Assembly (NCBI GenBank): GCA_036897525.1
Contig: JAYMTJ010000011.1
Span: 1 to 64,000, forward strand
Direction of reading: 5' to 3'
Length of the DNA: 64,000 nucleotides
DNA from: Pelargonium x hortorum
Lineage: Eukaryota; Streptophyta; Magnoliopsida; Geraniales; Geraniaceae
A model generated the notes under the pieces. It did not search any database. It was given only the letters and a program-made list of their open reading frames with translations, and was not told the origin of the DNA. The translations under genes and the position numbers were made by a program. This document shows positions 48,967 to 61,776 of the stretch, piece by piece (position 1 is the stretch's first letter; every line of letters starts with the position of its first letter).

Positions 48967-51900
48967 ATTGCAGCTTGGTTGGGCTAGCGAGTTAAAAAAA
49001 AAAGAATGTAAGAAGTTCCCTTATAAGTGTATAAAGAGCCCAGATCCGCCCATAGACTTAGCAAGAACTAAACGAGTATTTCACGTGTAAAAATATCCTA
49101 TCCTATACCAATTAACGAAGAAGACACGGCAACAAAAGGACCTTTCAGGCAAGGCCTGAGGTGAGGTCTTTAGTAGAAAAAAAATATTAAATGAACAAAA
49201 GCTTTTATTTTAACAAGGATGTTAAGGGGATAGCTTACACAGGTGTTTTTCCGTTTAAACATCCTCTAAGAGTTGCTGCTAATTATAATTAGGGAATCCT
49301 AGAAAAAAAACTTTGGTATTTCCGCGGGGCATCCAGGCCTACTCATTTATAATTTAGAGTACTTATTTTTCTTGTGACGAGGACTCTCTCCTGGAACATG
49401 TTAAACAAACTCTTTCGAAGTAAAAGGGCATGCCTTTTGCTATAAAGTAGAAAACTAGAAAACCCTCTTTACAAAAGTCTTAAGACTCTACTTTTTTATC
49501 CATATTTATATTTAACACGGACCCCTTATATGCTTTATGCCTAAGTTTGTTATATAATTCAATACCCATGAATTTACATGAACCCTATACACTTGGAATT
49601 GTTACCTTTTCTACTCTTATTTGGATATTCTCTTTACCAGCGAGGATAGCTTGTTAGAGTCAAATTCTATTAGTCCATAACGCTTCAATACAGTCTTTTG
49701 TACCCGAGAGACACTAAATAAAAATACCTAAAGCAAATGGGGTTGGTATAAGGGCGCGCTTATAATAATAAGAAAGAGTTTCTTAAATTAAGAAGTCCTA
49801 AATTTACTAAAAGTCAGTCCACAGAATTAAAGCTAACTAGCGCCCGCAAAAGGCCACGTACCCTCAATTTTAGTAAATTAAAAAAGGAGATTTCTCTACA
49901 ATACAACCCGGATTCAAATTTAACCCACTTATATACTCAAACTTCGTACAAGTATCTCGAAAACCGAAAGTGCTCCCGTTTACTTTGCTAAAACCTCCTC
50001 AGGGTAATATCTATGCTCTTATTTTAAGACAGTTTGCGGGGGTGTTTAATTTAAGCAACCAAATCTATATCATAATAGGGCGCCTGTAGAGTCCCAAGGT
50101 TATGCTACCTACAAATATTTAAAAAGAAAAACTAGACTAAAAAACAAACGAAAATTGAAGATATTTTAGGAGGTTGTTAACTCGCTTTAAATTAAAGGGC
50201 ACGACCTTTTTCGTGCCGAAGGTTTTCGTATTAAGTTAAGTACTAGGGTGTTCTTAAGAATATTGCATTTAATTAGACATGCGCTCTGCTTTCCTGCAAA
50301 GGTATTGCAAATAAACTGCTTCTGTACTTATTAATTAGGGTCGAGAGCTTTTGTAAGTGGATTAGGTTAACACTATTTGGTACCTTGGAGAGAAAGGATC
50401 TTCCTGTTAAATTATAATATAGAGTTTTCTTCCCTCAGAAGTACTAAGCAGGCATTTTACTAGCTTATTCTATATTTACCCATCAATACAGGAAAGTAAA
50501 CGGTTCCAATACTGCTCACTTTTATATGGGTCATTCAAGTTTTCACAGAAATATCTATATAAGGAAATTGAAAGGATTCCTCCTTTTTATTAGAAAGTCG
50601 CAGTTTTTTTTGTTAAAGGGTTGTTAGTCTGACAGAGATCCTTCGAGTCTTGGAGGGGTTCCCCTAGAAACTGGAGTTAATATCTTTTCTTTAGTATGCG
50701 GTATATTATATTAATTGGGGTATTTCTTATATAAAGTGAGTACTGAGATTGCTTAGAATATGCGAGCGTTGACGAAAAGCATAAATTTACAAAAACCTTT
50801 TTTTTTGCATATAGTGATATTTTTCTGATGCTGGCTAGTTCTAACCATTAGGTTATAGAAACCTTGAATATTTTTTTAATACCAAAATAAATATCTGACT
50901 TACTTAGATTTACCGGTCCAAAAAGGGGCTCACGTATCCGCTGCTCTTCAGCTTTCTCCTTATTCTAAAGTAGGACTTGTAGTTCTAATCTTTCAAAAAC
51001 TGGTTCTAGAAAGTAGGGCCGGAGTCTACTCGAATTAAATAGGGCCCTTAAGTGTAATTCTCGAGGAGTTCAGCTATAGACCTGTGAAAAGGATTTTTTT
51101 AACTTTACCTTAATACTCATATTTTTCTTAATAATACAAACACAAAACCAAGTAAATCAGTAGCTATAAAAAAAAAAGTAAGGGAAATTCCGATCTCCTA
51201 GATCGAGCCTTTAATACACTCACTCTCTTTCTTAAAGGCTCGAGTCTCTTACTGAAGCCGGAAAATCAGGTTTAGCTAAAATTCTCTAGAGCAAGAAAAT
51301 AGAACACAAAAACATAGCGTAAAACCCCAGAAACGCTGCTTCGGTATACTTATTGACGAAAGGATGCCGCCTCAAGACTCGGGTTAATTACATATACTAT
51401 AGGCGTTTACCCTATAACCAATTCATTTTTGACGATTTAATGTTAGTCCTTATGACACGGGATTTTTAGATATACTTTCAACTTCAAGACGGACCTACTT
51501 AATATAATAAGTAAAACCCTGTGATATGATACAAGCTCTCCCGTTCTACACCCCTACTATGAAGCTTATCAATAAATTGTGATATAAAAGGGAAATTCGT
51601 ATACATAATAAAAGCCAGATATTCCTGATAGATCTTTCCCACAAGTAAATTGAATGAGTATCCTGTACTTCCCAAACCCAGCAAGAGCTAGTATTGTGTT
51701 CGGACTTACCCCTCGACTGAAAACACCCTGATTAAAAGTCTAGGGTACCCGGATAGTTTCTTTTAAACTTAAGGTATCTAAAAGTTTTTGTTAATAAAGA
51801 AATTTCTCCGTTCCGTATTTAAGTCCTTGTTTGTAACCGGAATTGCCCTTATATAATTTTTTAGCCACCTCTCCTGACAGACTCCTTGGCGGTGAAAAAA

Positions 51901-52235
51901 CCCTGTTTATGGATTCCTTTAGTGTGTAAATATTCCTCTAATTAGAGTATATAAAAAAGGGGAAACCGGATAAACGATATATACTAAGTCTAAGAATTTT
52001 AGTATCTGCCAGTAGGGGATTCCCCCTAGAAGGTATTAAAATCCGACCCCTTGCTACTTAGAAAACTCTTTCATATAAATCTCATTTTAAGTTACTAGAC
52101 CTTAAAAAACTTTAAGATAAAATCTTTTGAACTCCAGGAATTATTTATTTCACTTTTGCTTTTGTTAGGCTTCCTCTGCGAGTTACTCCTAAAGGTTGCT
52201 CCGTATATTATAGAAAATGCAGACTCATTAGTATT

Positions 52236-52287
52236 TTATAAAAGGACTTGAACCCAATACGATTACTCTTTGCTTGGACCCCTCTCA
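52236..52287 (-). pseudogene. tRNA 3'-half relic
   Basis: Minus strand GTATTGGGTTCAAGTCC contains an exact B-box (52244-52254). It is followed by TTTTATAA instead of a pairing T-stem strand. Upstream, GGGGTCCAAGCAAAGAGTAATCG could be decayed D-arm or anticodon sequence, but no stem pairs. GTATT and AATAC flank the element as a 5-bp inverted repeat. The string GGTTCAAGTCC is shared with the relics at 12257-12267 and 57746-57756. Confidence 0.3.
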
Positions 52288-53123
52288 TTTAGGAATTGAG
52301 GACTAAAAAGGAGCATCTAAATCTAATATTGATAAAAAATTACTGCAATCTTATTCTTAAATTTAACGCCTTTTACGTGTTACTGCGAATTCTTCTACAA
52401 AATTGTACTTTTGGCAAAAGAGTTTCCGAGGTAGCAAATTTCCTGGAGATAACTCCTAAATGGAGCTCTAAATGTTACTGTGGCTGCTAGTCCTACCCAT
52501 TTTTCGAAAGAAGTCAAGGTTAGACGACTCTTGGACACTAAAACAATCACAGGAAACTTCAGTTTTAACAAATGTTAAAGTCAATTGTCCAAAGCCTTAA
52601 TTAAGGAGTAAAAAAAAAGATACACTAGGTTGGAACCTTAGCTCTGAAAAGTTTACCAAACAAGAAACGGGTTATTCTTAGCATACGCATGCTTACTGCT
52701 TATAAATGTATTTTTGCTTGTTTGCCTTAATAGGTAACCCCTCTTGACGAATTGCAACAAGTACACAATAGAGGTAAGTTGAGGATATCAGGGGTTGGTA
52801 GCTGAGAAGCTTGTGATTTACCGTTAAATGAGAAGAATTCGAGGTTTATAACAGGTGTGTTATACTCTTTGTTTGGCTTTTATAGAGAATCAAAAAATAA
52901 GGCATGCGCTACCGAGGATTCGGTTGGGCTTTATATAATTACGGGTAATACAGAACTCCGAGAGATACTCAGGAAAGTGAAGAGTTCTACTAGCTATAAT
53001 ACAAGAGACCCTTCCTTATGGATAGGATAATAGAATTACTGAAATAAAATTTTCTGCTCTTTCGTTTTGAACTCGTTTTATAAAACGAGTGTTGACCCTT
53101 TATTACACTTTGGTCCTAGATTT

Positions 53124-53151
53124 AACCATCTGGCCGAGGAACCGGGGCAAA
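53124..53151 (+). pseudogene. tRNA 5'-half-like fragment, class II D-arm type
   Basis: AACCATC followed by TGGCCGAGGAACCGGGGC. TG at positions 8-9, GCCGAG and a GGC partner make a D arm of the type seen in Tyr, Leu and Ser tRNAs (TGGCCGAG). No GATGGTT partner strand, anticodon arm or T arm follows nearby. It lies about 860 bp upstream of the T-arm relic at 54012, which is too far for an ordinary gene. Confidence 0.25.
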
Positions 53152-53970
53152 CCCTAGATTATGCTCTATAAATTCTGGGGAGCTTTTAGCTTGTGAAAAT
53201 GGGGCTCTACTTTATTTATAAAGGATTTAGTCAGTATTTATACAATTCTGAGTCATTTTTTTTTAGAGATAGCTTAGGTGAAATAGAAAATCTTGTTCAA
53301 TTGAGCAACCAAAAGTCTTTAGTACATCTTTATACGTAGTTCGTAGGACAAAGCTGTAATTGATTAAGAACCCATTTTTTATTTATAAATCTTTGTATTA
53401 CAAGCTGCTGAAGGAAATAAAACGCTTATTAATTTACCCGAGATGCCGAAGGTTCAAATAGGAACGCTATAGTATGATAAAGTTAGAAGGTCAAGGAAGT
53501 CCTCAAGAAAGGAACACCGTATTTTCTGTTGAACTTTACAGGTCTGGTTACTAAGAGAGTTCGTTTTATTGACAATATTTAAGCTCAAAAGAGCTTTATC
53601 TTTAACCCGGTTTCCTTGTTACAATTTGTTTGGTTTATTAAGTATTACCGGGATGAGTCCTACTAGCGAGTCTGATAGTTTTCTATTAGAGATTCTCTTT
53701 CTTCTTTGCTTTCATATTCCATTTTTGAGCGGTACTTGTAATACCTATGCCTATAACTGCTTTCTTATACTTATAACCGGGACTCTGTATCCTGATAGCT
53801 ATATTCTGTATCATACCTCTCCTATCCATAGCTGTTTTATACTGCCAGTCTTGATTTTTTTTTTGAAAAGCAGTTCTTACAAAACTATATAAGGCGCTGG
53901 CTCACCAAGGGTGCCCCGAGTATAAAATCACTTATATAGAAGTATAGAAGACAGGTTTACCTATTCAACT

Positions 53971-54031
53971 TACACCAGGTTAATCCATGTTGTAACTGCT
54001 TAAACTTCGTAGGTTCAAATCGCAGTATCCC
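53971..54031 (+). pseudogene. tRNA 3'-half relic, Tyr/Trp-like
   Basis: CTTCGTAGGTTCAAATC (54005-54021) is identical over its last 15 bases to T-arm 5' sides of organellar tRNA-Trp and close to mitochondrial tRNA-Tyr. Before it, TTGTAAC (53990-53996) could be a GTA anticodon loop with T33 and A37. The T-stem 3' strand CCTAC is replaced by GCAGT, and the anticodon stem does not pair. CACCAGGTTAATCC upstream could be D-arm debris. Confidence 0.35.
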
Positions 54032-54498
54032 TTAAGGTTTCAATGTTTGCTTGCTTTTACTAAGTATTAGAGTTTAGGGTTTACCTTTTATTGTGGTGTG
54101 GACAATTAATTTGCAACTCGTAGCTATATGTTCCATAGTTAGTAGTAAAACTTCTCTCAACCAGTCTGTCTAATACGAGTTACCCCAGTAGCACTAAGTG
54201 AAATTAAAGGGATTTAATGCTTTAGCACAAGGGTCTCCTACCCAACAAAGTAATAAAGAAAGGAAACTCCTGTTTAGGGAACCGAAAGGAATACAATTAC
54301 AATACTAATTAAAATAAGGACACAATAAACTTTAACTCACTTCAAATACTGCATTTCCTTAAATTGAATAAAAAAAAGCAAAAGACATCGAAAACTCTTG
54401 ACTGTATGGTCTGTTTAATTCGAATATGTCCTTTTTTATCTCCTTAACACTTCTCTTATACCAAGTACTGGATTTTCCAGGATATTCTTGATTTACAG

Positions 54499-54518
54499 CT
54501 TGAGCTAACTTGAGCTAA
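54499..54518 (+). repeat. Tandem duplication, 2 x 10 bp
   Basis: CTTGAGCTAA is repeated twice without mismatch. AGCT recurs a few bases later (AGCTCC). Slippage duplication in spacer. Confidence 0.85.
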
Positions 54519-57164
54519 GAAGCTCCTTTTGAGTTGAACACTTTTCAAGACTCAAAGACAATGAATAAATAGCCTTTCTATACAATTACGAGAGGTCTAA
54601 GTCTCAAGTAAGGGTGTAGAAGGTAGAAGCGTGTCATCTACTCTGTAGCCCTCGGTTACTCTTCATAAGACCTCGAATCTCAGTGTTAATACCTTTGTAT
54701 GTTCTTAAATAAGTACCCAGAACGACTCTCCACTTTTGCTATTTGAAAAGTTCTTATAAATAAATTAACTTTTACTGTAATCTGCGTTATACGTTTACAA
54801 CCTAAAGCCAAAGAAATAACTATATTAATTGTTAGTAAGTTGGTGACCGAATAAAGAAAGGGTTTTTATACTCATAGCTCATAGGGTGACTTGTCATAAG
54901 TGGCCCGGGAAAAAACAAAGTAGTTAAAGATGTAAACAGGTTTAATTTAATAGAGTATACTTGAATAAGTAGTAGTAAGCCCCAATTCTTTACAAATTAC
55001 AAGGGTCTTTTTTTTTATTCCAGTGCGGATAATTCTAGAAAGAGAAACGAAAACCTTAGTATTTATTTAAATCTGAATTCTAAGAATTGCAAGGAAGTGT
55101 TATAATACCCGATTAACCAGAGTATTCTTTATCTTTAAAGAGAAGAAAGCCTCTAAAAACTCTTTAGATGTAATTGCCCTGCACTAGTCTACTGTAAATA
55201 TTAGTTTAATTATTCCATCGTTAACAAACCTTCTTTATATTCAATCTGGAGCTATTATAAGATTCAACTAGAACTTTACAGAGTTTTATCAACAAGTAAG
55301 GGCAGTATGCTATGTAGCGTAAGTCATAATTATAAAATATCCCCGGAAAAAGTTGAAAACTATTGGATTTACGAATTTGTAAGATATAAAGAGAACAATA
55401 AGAATTCCCAGAGTCAGAGTAGGAATATTAACTGGAGTTTAACTCTATTCTATAAGTAGGTTCTGTATTCCGTGTAAAGCAAGCTCTTTGCTATGACAAC
55501 ATAGGAGCTATTATAACTATTGTTATTGATCTCGTTTTTTGGGGTTATTCAACTTTAGACATTTAATTTAAAGGTATTCTCTTAACTCTCGGGTAGGTTC
55601 TTACTCCTGGTGCCTTTCCAAGGTTTAGGTATGTCAACTCGCAATAAATTCGAATAAATGCGTTATAATATAAGGCGCGGAAATGGTTGTATAATGGAAT
55701 AGGTCTTGAATAATCAATTTCATTGGATATGTAAACCTTTCTTTAAGGATAACTCCTGTATTGGGTAACATACTTCTTAAAAACCAAAGCCTTTTTCCTA
55801 TATAAGACCTGTTTCTAAATTATATATATCTTGCATTCGTTATTCTATAAGCACTAAGAGTTCCCTTTTGCCTGGACCCGACTAAGATAAAACGGGGCTT
55901 CCTTGAATTCTAAGGGGCATGACAAAAGAGTTGTTTTATTACCCTATTCTATATTGGTTAGTAAGAAGTGCCAGTTTAACCGAGGTAAGGAAACCTAGGA
56001 TATATCATACTTGTTAATGGGTAAAGTAAAGAGCCCCACTTTATATTTAATTCGTCTTTATTAGACAACCATCCCAAACCTTATTATGCAAAGCCTGAAA
56101 CTAGGAATTGCTTTAGCGATATAGAAGGTATCTCTTTAATTTTAGAACTACGGGACCCCTACTACACGGTTTTGTGTTATTCCAATGAAAAAAAGTGTTT
56201 CCTTATATCGTATCGCTTATCCTTAAAGGTCTATTAGACATCCCAAGCTTTGATAGCTGTCTAGTATCTCAAGCACCCAAACATCACATAACTTGTGCAA
56301 GTGCCTTGTTTAAAGCCAGAAAAGAAAGAAAGAAAAAAGCTAAAGAACAGACTCACTTTTTTTAGCAGCCTTGGATAACTCATCTAGCTTCTATAGACCC
56401 TAGGAAACCCTTAAACTAAAAAAAGGAAATGCCTCCTAATAAGGGCTTAACAGCTTACTTATTTCTTGATTCATACCAGCTAGACTTTTTTTCTTCTTAA
56501 GGTTAAGGAAGGGAAAGAGAGAGTAGAGCTGTAAGTCCTCTGAATTTGTGTTCCTTTAGGGTGTTTCCTTTTTCTAGTCAAGCTAATAAATTATTTTAGT
56601 ATTAGTAAATGTAGAAGTCTCTATATCTAAAACAAAAATAGTAAACAAACCTATAAGACACTAGCTCCACAGGCTTCAATTAAAGGCAGTCCTTAAACTT
56701 TTAAGTCCTAGATATTCTGTTGTTATTTTGCAAGTTTTAGTTATAATAAGGAGTCTCTAATCTAACTACTAAAAAAAGTACAGAGGGACAATAAGAGTCC
56801 TATTTGAGATTTATCAGCCTTTGTGTAGAAGTGTTAGATGGGAATTTAGAATCTGTTACTTTCTTAGATTCCCCGATGCCTTTAGTATAGGTATTCTTAA
56901 GGATAGACTTTTTTTTTAACTCATCTTGTAAGAGCCTGACCCCAACTCTCATAAGATGACAAGAAAGCTATCTCCTAATTAGATATCCGTGACTTGTATT
57001 TGGAATCCTCTTTATTGAGTTACAGGATTCCTAGCCTAGACCTTCTTTCTAATTCTTAATTCATTGCTCAAGGAAATAGCCTTGATTTTATTAGCTATTG
57101 GATTTGTGGGCTATGTCAGTTACTTGTTTTAACTCATCGGAGAAGAGAGTCCTTGAATTTCTAT

Positions 57165-57461
57165 TAGCTACAGAGAGGATTTCTAGTTGGCAGGGTCCTA
57201 AACCGGTTAGACCATCACGAATTAGATTTCTGGTTTGTACACCAAAACAAAGAGCTACAGAGAGTTCAATTCCTATAGTTGAAAAAGAGGCATTAGATTG
57301 ATTATACTATACTGTTCCAGGGTAAGGGTTTAAGAACTTGTGGTTACAGAGAATCTAGCTTTTCCAAAACAATTAGAACAGGATTCTGTCTGTATTCAGC
57401 TTTCAATTAAGACTTAGGATGAACTCGTCTACTATACAGAATTAAGAGCTACAGAGAGTTC
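57165..57461 (+). repeat. Three copies of an AGCTACAGAGAG module
   Basis: AAGAGCTACAGAGAGTTC occurs identically at 57250-57267 and 57444-57461 (18 bp). A shorter relative, TAGCTACAGAGAG, lies at 57165-57177. Spacing is about 85 and 194 bp, so this is a dispersed local repeat rather than a tandem array. The copies sit in a patch that looks more complex and less AT-rich than the rest. An 18-bp exact repeat within 200 bp is very unlikely by chance. Confidence 0.75.
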
Positions 57462-57727
57462 CTAACCCAAAGGGAATAGGACTGTACTTCTCCTTGCAAC
57501 AGCTATCATTGTTTACCTTCTTTCCTCTTGAGCTCCACTGTCTTAGGCGGGCTCTTGGCAAACCAAGTAATACATACCTTAAACTCAAACTCCTTAGCTT
57601 GCTATCCCAAATTCCTAGAACATTTGAAACTTGACCGAGGGAATTAGTACACAATTGTACTAATAGCTAAGACAAGAAACTCTATATAATATAAGTCCTA
57701 TATTTGCATGCTGGCTAAAGTCCTTTA

Positions 57728-57791
57728 TGGGTATCTTAATCTTGGGGACTTGAACCTGCGCCAATAGTGTTTTGTTTTTAGAGCACCAATG
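57728..57791 (-). pseudogene. tRNA 3'-half relic, Lys-like
   Basis: Minus strand: CATTGGTGCTCTAAAAAC, an A/C-rich insert, CACTATTGGCGCAGGTTCAAG (in two parts: CACTATT and GGCGCAGGTTCAAG), TCC, then CCAAGATTAA and GATACCCA. Plant mitochondrial tRNA-Lys has ATTGGGCTTTTAACC, TAATGGTCGCAGGTTCAAG and TCC in the same order. TGGTG/CACTA can form a 5-bp anticodon stem, but the loop is about 14 nt instead of 7. The T stem is broken by about 7 extra bases before GATACCC, which would otherwise be a normal acceptor 3' strand with an A discriminator. It has no 5' half of its own upstream. Confidence 0.4.
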
Positions 57792-57934
57792 AAAGGTATT
57801 CCGTGGGTCGGTTAACTGGAAAGTCTTTACTATAAGGGCTTTCCCTGAATTAATAAAACGGTTGTGTTTCGGTGTGTTAGCAGGAGGTAAGAATTACAAG
57901 GATACTCTATTTCAAGCGAAACTGGTTTTCAGAA

Positions 57935-57952
57935 ACAAGTACAAGTACAAGT
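57935..57952 (+). repeat. Tandem repeat, 3 x ACAAGT
   Basis: Three perfect 6-bp units in spacer, a small slippage array with no associated feature. Confidence 0.85.
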
Positions 57953-59065
57953 AGGAATTAATTCTATTTGGGGTATTTTCCCCTTTTGAAAGTCTTTCTA
58001 GTTGTTGGTTTGGTTATAATGGTGTAAGATGGTATAGACTCTAGTATTCTTTAAGCATTTCCCTCCGCTTCGCTACTGCCAGGTGTTCCTACTTGCAGGT
58101 ACGGGTATAGAGCTATTGGCTTGCACCTACTGACTGGTACAGCTCTCTAACTATCTCTAAATAACTGTGCTATCCCGAAAGAAACTTATAAAGACCAAAG
58201 AAAACAAGTAAGTCATAAAAAAAAGATGGGGTTATAATGTTTAGTATGTCTATTCAATAAACTCTACCACCTTAACCTCCCAACAAAAGTTTGACTCGGT
58301 AAGAAAGATTCTATACGATTAGGGATTATATCCTCTATTACTGATTTAAAAAGTATAAAAAAGACTTGAGAACCCTCCCCTTGTACGGATACTTGTAATT
58401 CCTAAAATAAGTTATTCTGAATGGCAGTAGTAGAGTTCAAAACCTTAAAATTGCAGGATCTACAGACACTCTTTATTTTCACGAGACCTAAGGGAAGTTT
58501 ATTTTATATTACTATCTTGAGTTTTGCACACGGGGCCTTATGAGGATTTACTCTAATAGGAGATGAGGAACCCCGCGTACTAAATTTCCAAAGAACTATG
58601 CTAATGTAATAGAACTCTTTACTGAAGTGAACAAATTCTGTTGATTAAGCACCCGGTTGTCCTTTATGTTACTCTTGGGAATTATACCTAAGTTCCTCTA
58701 CAAAGCACTAACCCTTCTTTCTAAAGGAGGGGTCCTAAAGTCTTCTTAACTCTATAAATAATTGAACTGACGCAAAATATAAAGAGAGCAAACTCTCAAT
58801 ATTTTTGAATCAAGTGAGGACCTTAAGACTTCAGGGGGGCTCCCAGACCAGGCCTTTTGTGTTATGCTCTTTTAGGCTATACGATAGATCGGCTTACAAG
58901 TACCGGCTGACAAGAGAATCTATTTATGTATTCTGTATTCGGTTTCCTTAGCTTGAATACCTTTTCCGACAAGCATGCCTAGCTTCATCGGCAGGGTCCT
59001 AAGAATATTTTATCTTAGAATAATACAAATATCTACTAATAATGCAATTCGACTCTCGCTATAAT

Positions 59066-59116
59066 ATGCGCGGGATTCGAACTTAAACGGCTTTAAATGC
59101 ACTCCGATTTGTCGAG
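59066..59116 (-). pseudogene. tRNA T-arm relic
   Basis: Minus strand TTTAAGTTCGAATCCCGCGC at 59069-59088 carries a T-loop (AGTTCGAATCC, 10 of 11 to the B-box consensus). Upstream, AACGCTCGACAAATCGGAG and TGCATTTAAAGCC could be decayed anticodon and variable-arm sequence, but no stem is complete. The identity is not assignable. Confidence 0.25.
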
Positions 59117-61760
59117 CGTTGGGGGGATTTTAAAGTAGTAAGTAAATAAGGTGCCTCCGAATAGCCTACATCACTTACCAAGAGCAATTTCTTTATGCGA
59201 TTCAATATCCCACTTAGAGGTTGCAGGAGACACAAAGAAAAAAGTGTAATGCTTTCGAATCCTATTAGAGCAAACAAACCCTAGCATAAAGTACATCCCT
59301 TTCAGTCCTTACGAGCGCTTAAATAAATATTGCTCAGGTCAGGAAGAGACCCTAAAAGTAAGAATAGGTCCTTATAAGACGTTTTTCATAGAAATATAGG
59401 GGATAACACAAGTTGCTTGGCAAAGCACCAAGTCTAAAAATTGGAGCTCTTCGGTAGACATCCTGCTCTACTAAAACTCTTTTATTCATTCCCAAACCCA
59501 AAAGGAAACTCCTGTACAGATAGAAACAGGAGGCTTTTGGATAAAGGGACCCCATGGGTCGTATACGCCCAACTAGTAAAAATAGTAAAAAAACCAGAGT
59601 CTTGGCTCGTTAATAACTGCACTTACCAGGGAACCCCTGAAGTTTGTCTTTAATTTCATATATGTTAGTCTATCGTTAGCTAAACCTATTGGAATTCCAG
59701 ATTTACTATATTCTTGTAGATATAGAAATTCTTTAAAAATTTAAAGAGAGTCATTTTTCAGTTACATATTTTAAACGGGTATACCGGACAAGTATCTATG
59801 GTATAAATTTTACCCGTAAAGGGTGCCCTTTAGTGCATGGCAGATATACAGTAGGAATTTTGAGTTTTTGAGGGACACTTATAAGAGTTGGTTATATAGT
59901 TCCGAGCTTTACAATTTTAAATGGTATTGGAATTTCATTTAGAAAGGGCTTCTAAAAGCTGGGAGTCTCCCTTTTCTTTCATACTCGAGTCTTTTTTCTA
60001 ATTAATTTCGCTATATTTGTTGTCCTCAGCTTTTTTTTTTAGAAAGTCTTTCCGTACAGGTTATAGAAGTTTTAGCTATTAAGTAAAGGAATAAGAAAAA
60101 ACTCTAAAGTTAAAAGTTTGCGATCAAGAAAGAGCTTTATCTTAAAGGTATTGATCCAGTTAATGAAGTAAAAGTTACAGGGCTAAACTAAAGTAAGTTT
60201 TTTATATCAGTAAGGAGGTTTTGCTAAGTCGAGTACAAGGGATTCCTATTCCTAACTTTCATGGTTTGTGATGAAAGGAAGCACTTGGAAGTACATTAGG
60301 AATGCTGAATAAGGATCCTTTCAGTTGAGTGTTCTTCCTTTAGCATTCTTTACCGTCTATGTCATGAGTCTAGAATCAAGTACTTCATTTAGCGGCAAAT
60401 AGACTGACAGACTTCTCAGAAATAGCTACATACAATATTCTCATTAGGACACAACCCTTAAAAAAGGTTTTGAGAGTCCTCTATTGTATCTATATCATAA
60501 ACAGAATGCAAAACCCACTGTGTTCTTAATGGAGGATTCTTAGTATCCCAGTATCCCATTCGATAAGTACCCGCATAAGCGTTCGAACTGGTTACTGAAT
60601 AAAGTGTTAGCAAGAGGATTTATCTTAAAGAGTAACTTTTCTCGTTTAGTACTTTCCAGTATTTCCCGTAAGCTGCTTATTAACAGCTATACTAGTAGCC
60701 ATTAACACCCTAATACCGTAATAATAGATAGAAGTAGTATGAATTCCTGTTCTATCTCCAAGGTTACTTTATTTATCTCTTCCTAGCCCAGTAAATCCTA
60801 AGTCCTAAAGTATCTCTAGTCTCATTAATAAGAGAAGTAGTCAATAAAAGAAGCAACTCAAAGAAAGAAGTCCAATCAGGGTTTATGTTATTCAGTATCA
60901 AGGTCAGTCTCTCCTAGCTCTTAGTAAGGGTATATCGGAAAACCACTAGGCTTCAACATCCAATTCCTTAGGACTTTCATTTGACATCTTCAAGTAGTTT
61001 CTTAGTGCTTAGATCTTTAGAGTTCAATCAATTACCGGCTTTGGACTATAGCTATTACAGTAACACCCAAGCTTGCCTAATACCTTAATACATAAAATAA
61101 TCCTAACCTCAACTCAGCGAGCTTACTCATACTTTTATTAGGAACCGCCGTAGTATTTAAACTATTCAGAAGCCCTAAATTTATTTATACTATACTCTTT
61201 AGCGTCCTAGTTCTTATATCTTTATTCTTTACCTTTTTTATGAAAGTAAGTCCTCAAGGATTTTTGTTTTTGCACTCTACTCTATTAAATCCCGTATTTT
61301 TTCCAGATTAGGATAAGTACTCTACTAGAGGAAGCTCTTATTACTACTTAATTGTACAGTTACACTTTTGTATCCTAAATGAAAAGTTATTTTTTATACC
61401 AAACCCAGAGGACAAATCTCGGATATTAGGAGGCTTACTTGCTCCATTAAAGTGCTTTGCCATCTCAAATTTAACTAAGCGGTTTCCTTGTTTTTTTTTC
61501 TAAAAATTCAAAAGTTACTTCTATGCCGTATTCCTTAATAGCCTTCCTTACTTCATGGATAAGAAAAACAGGAAGATCTCCTTTACCAGTTATTGGGTTT
61601 AATTTCTTACCAATTTTTTTATATTGAAACTCTTTTTAAGAGAAATTTCCCGAGCAAGTACATATTAACTAGGAATACCCGAAATTGCTATTGTATTTTA
61701 GAGACCAGCGCCCCCCTTTTTTAATCAGTTATATAACTGTAAACGGATTTATGAATGCAT

Positions 61761-61776
61761 AATATATTAATATATT
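61761..61776. repeat. Perfect 16-bp AT-only palindrome
   Basis: AATATATTAATATATT is self-complementary. AT-only palindromes of this size are expected by chance in such DNA. Listed only for completeness. Confidence 0.4.

Larger units (their letters stand above)
48000..56000. other. Gene-free segment, 48-56 kb
   Basis: No supported gene. The longest ATG frame of the window is here (53569-53892 plus, 107 codons): Leu/Phe/Ile/Ser-rich as expected from AT-rich DNA, with no recognised motif. Noted are a D-arm-like block at 48220-48247, a T-arm relic at 52236-52287 (minus), a D-arm-like block at 53124-53151, a T-arm relic at 53971-54031, and small tandem duplications at 48949-48966 and 54499-54518. 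Nothing was recognised from 48.3 to 52.2 kb or from 54.6 to 56 kb. Confidence 0.7.

Noticed and set aside
53569-53892. Longest ATG open frame (107 codons, plus)
   Set aside because: Length is within the chance maximum for this composition, the translation is Leu/Phe/Ile/Ser-rich as AT-rich noise gives, there is no motif, and the upstream context shows nothing.
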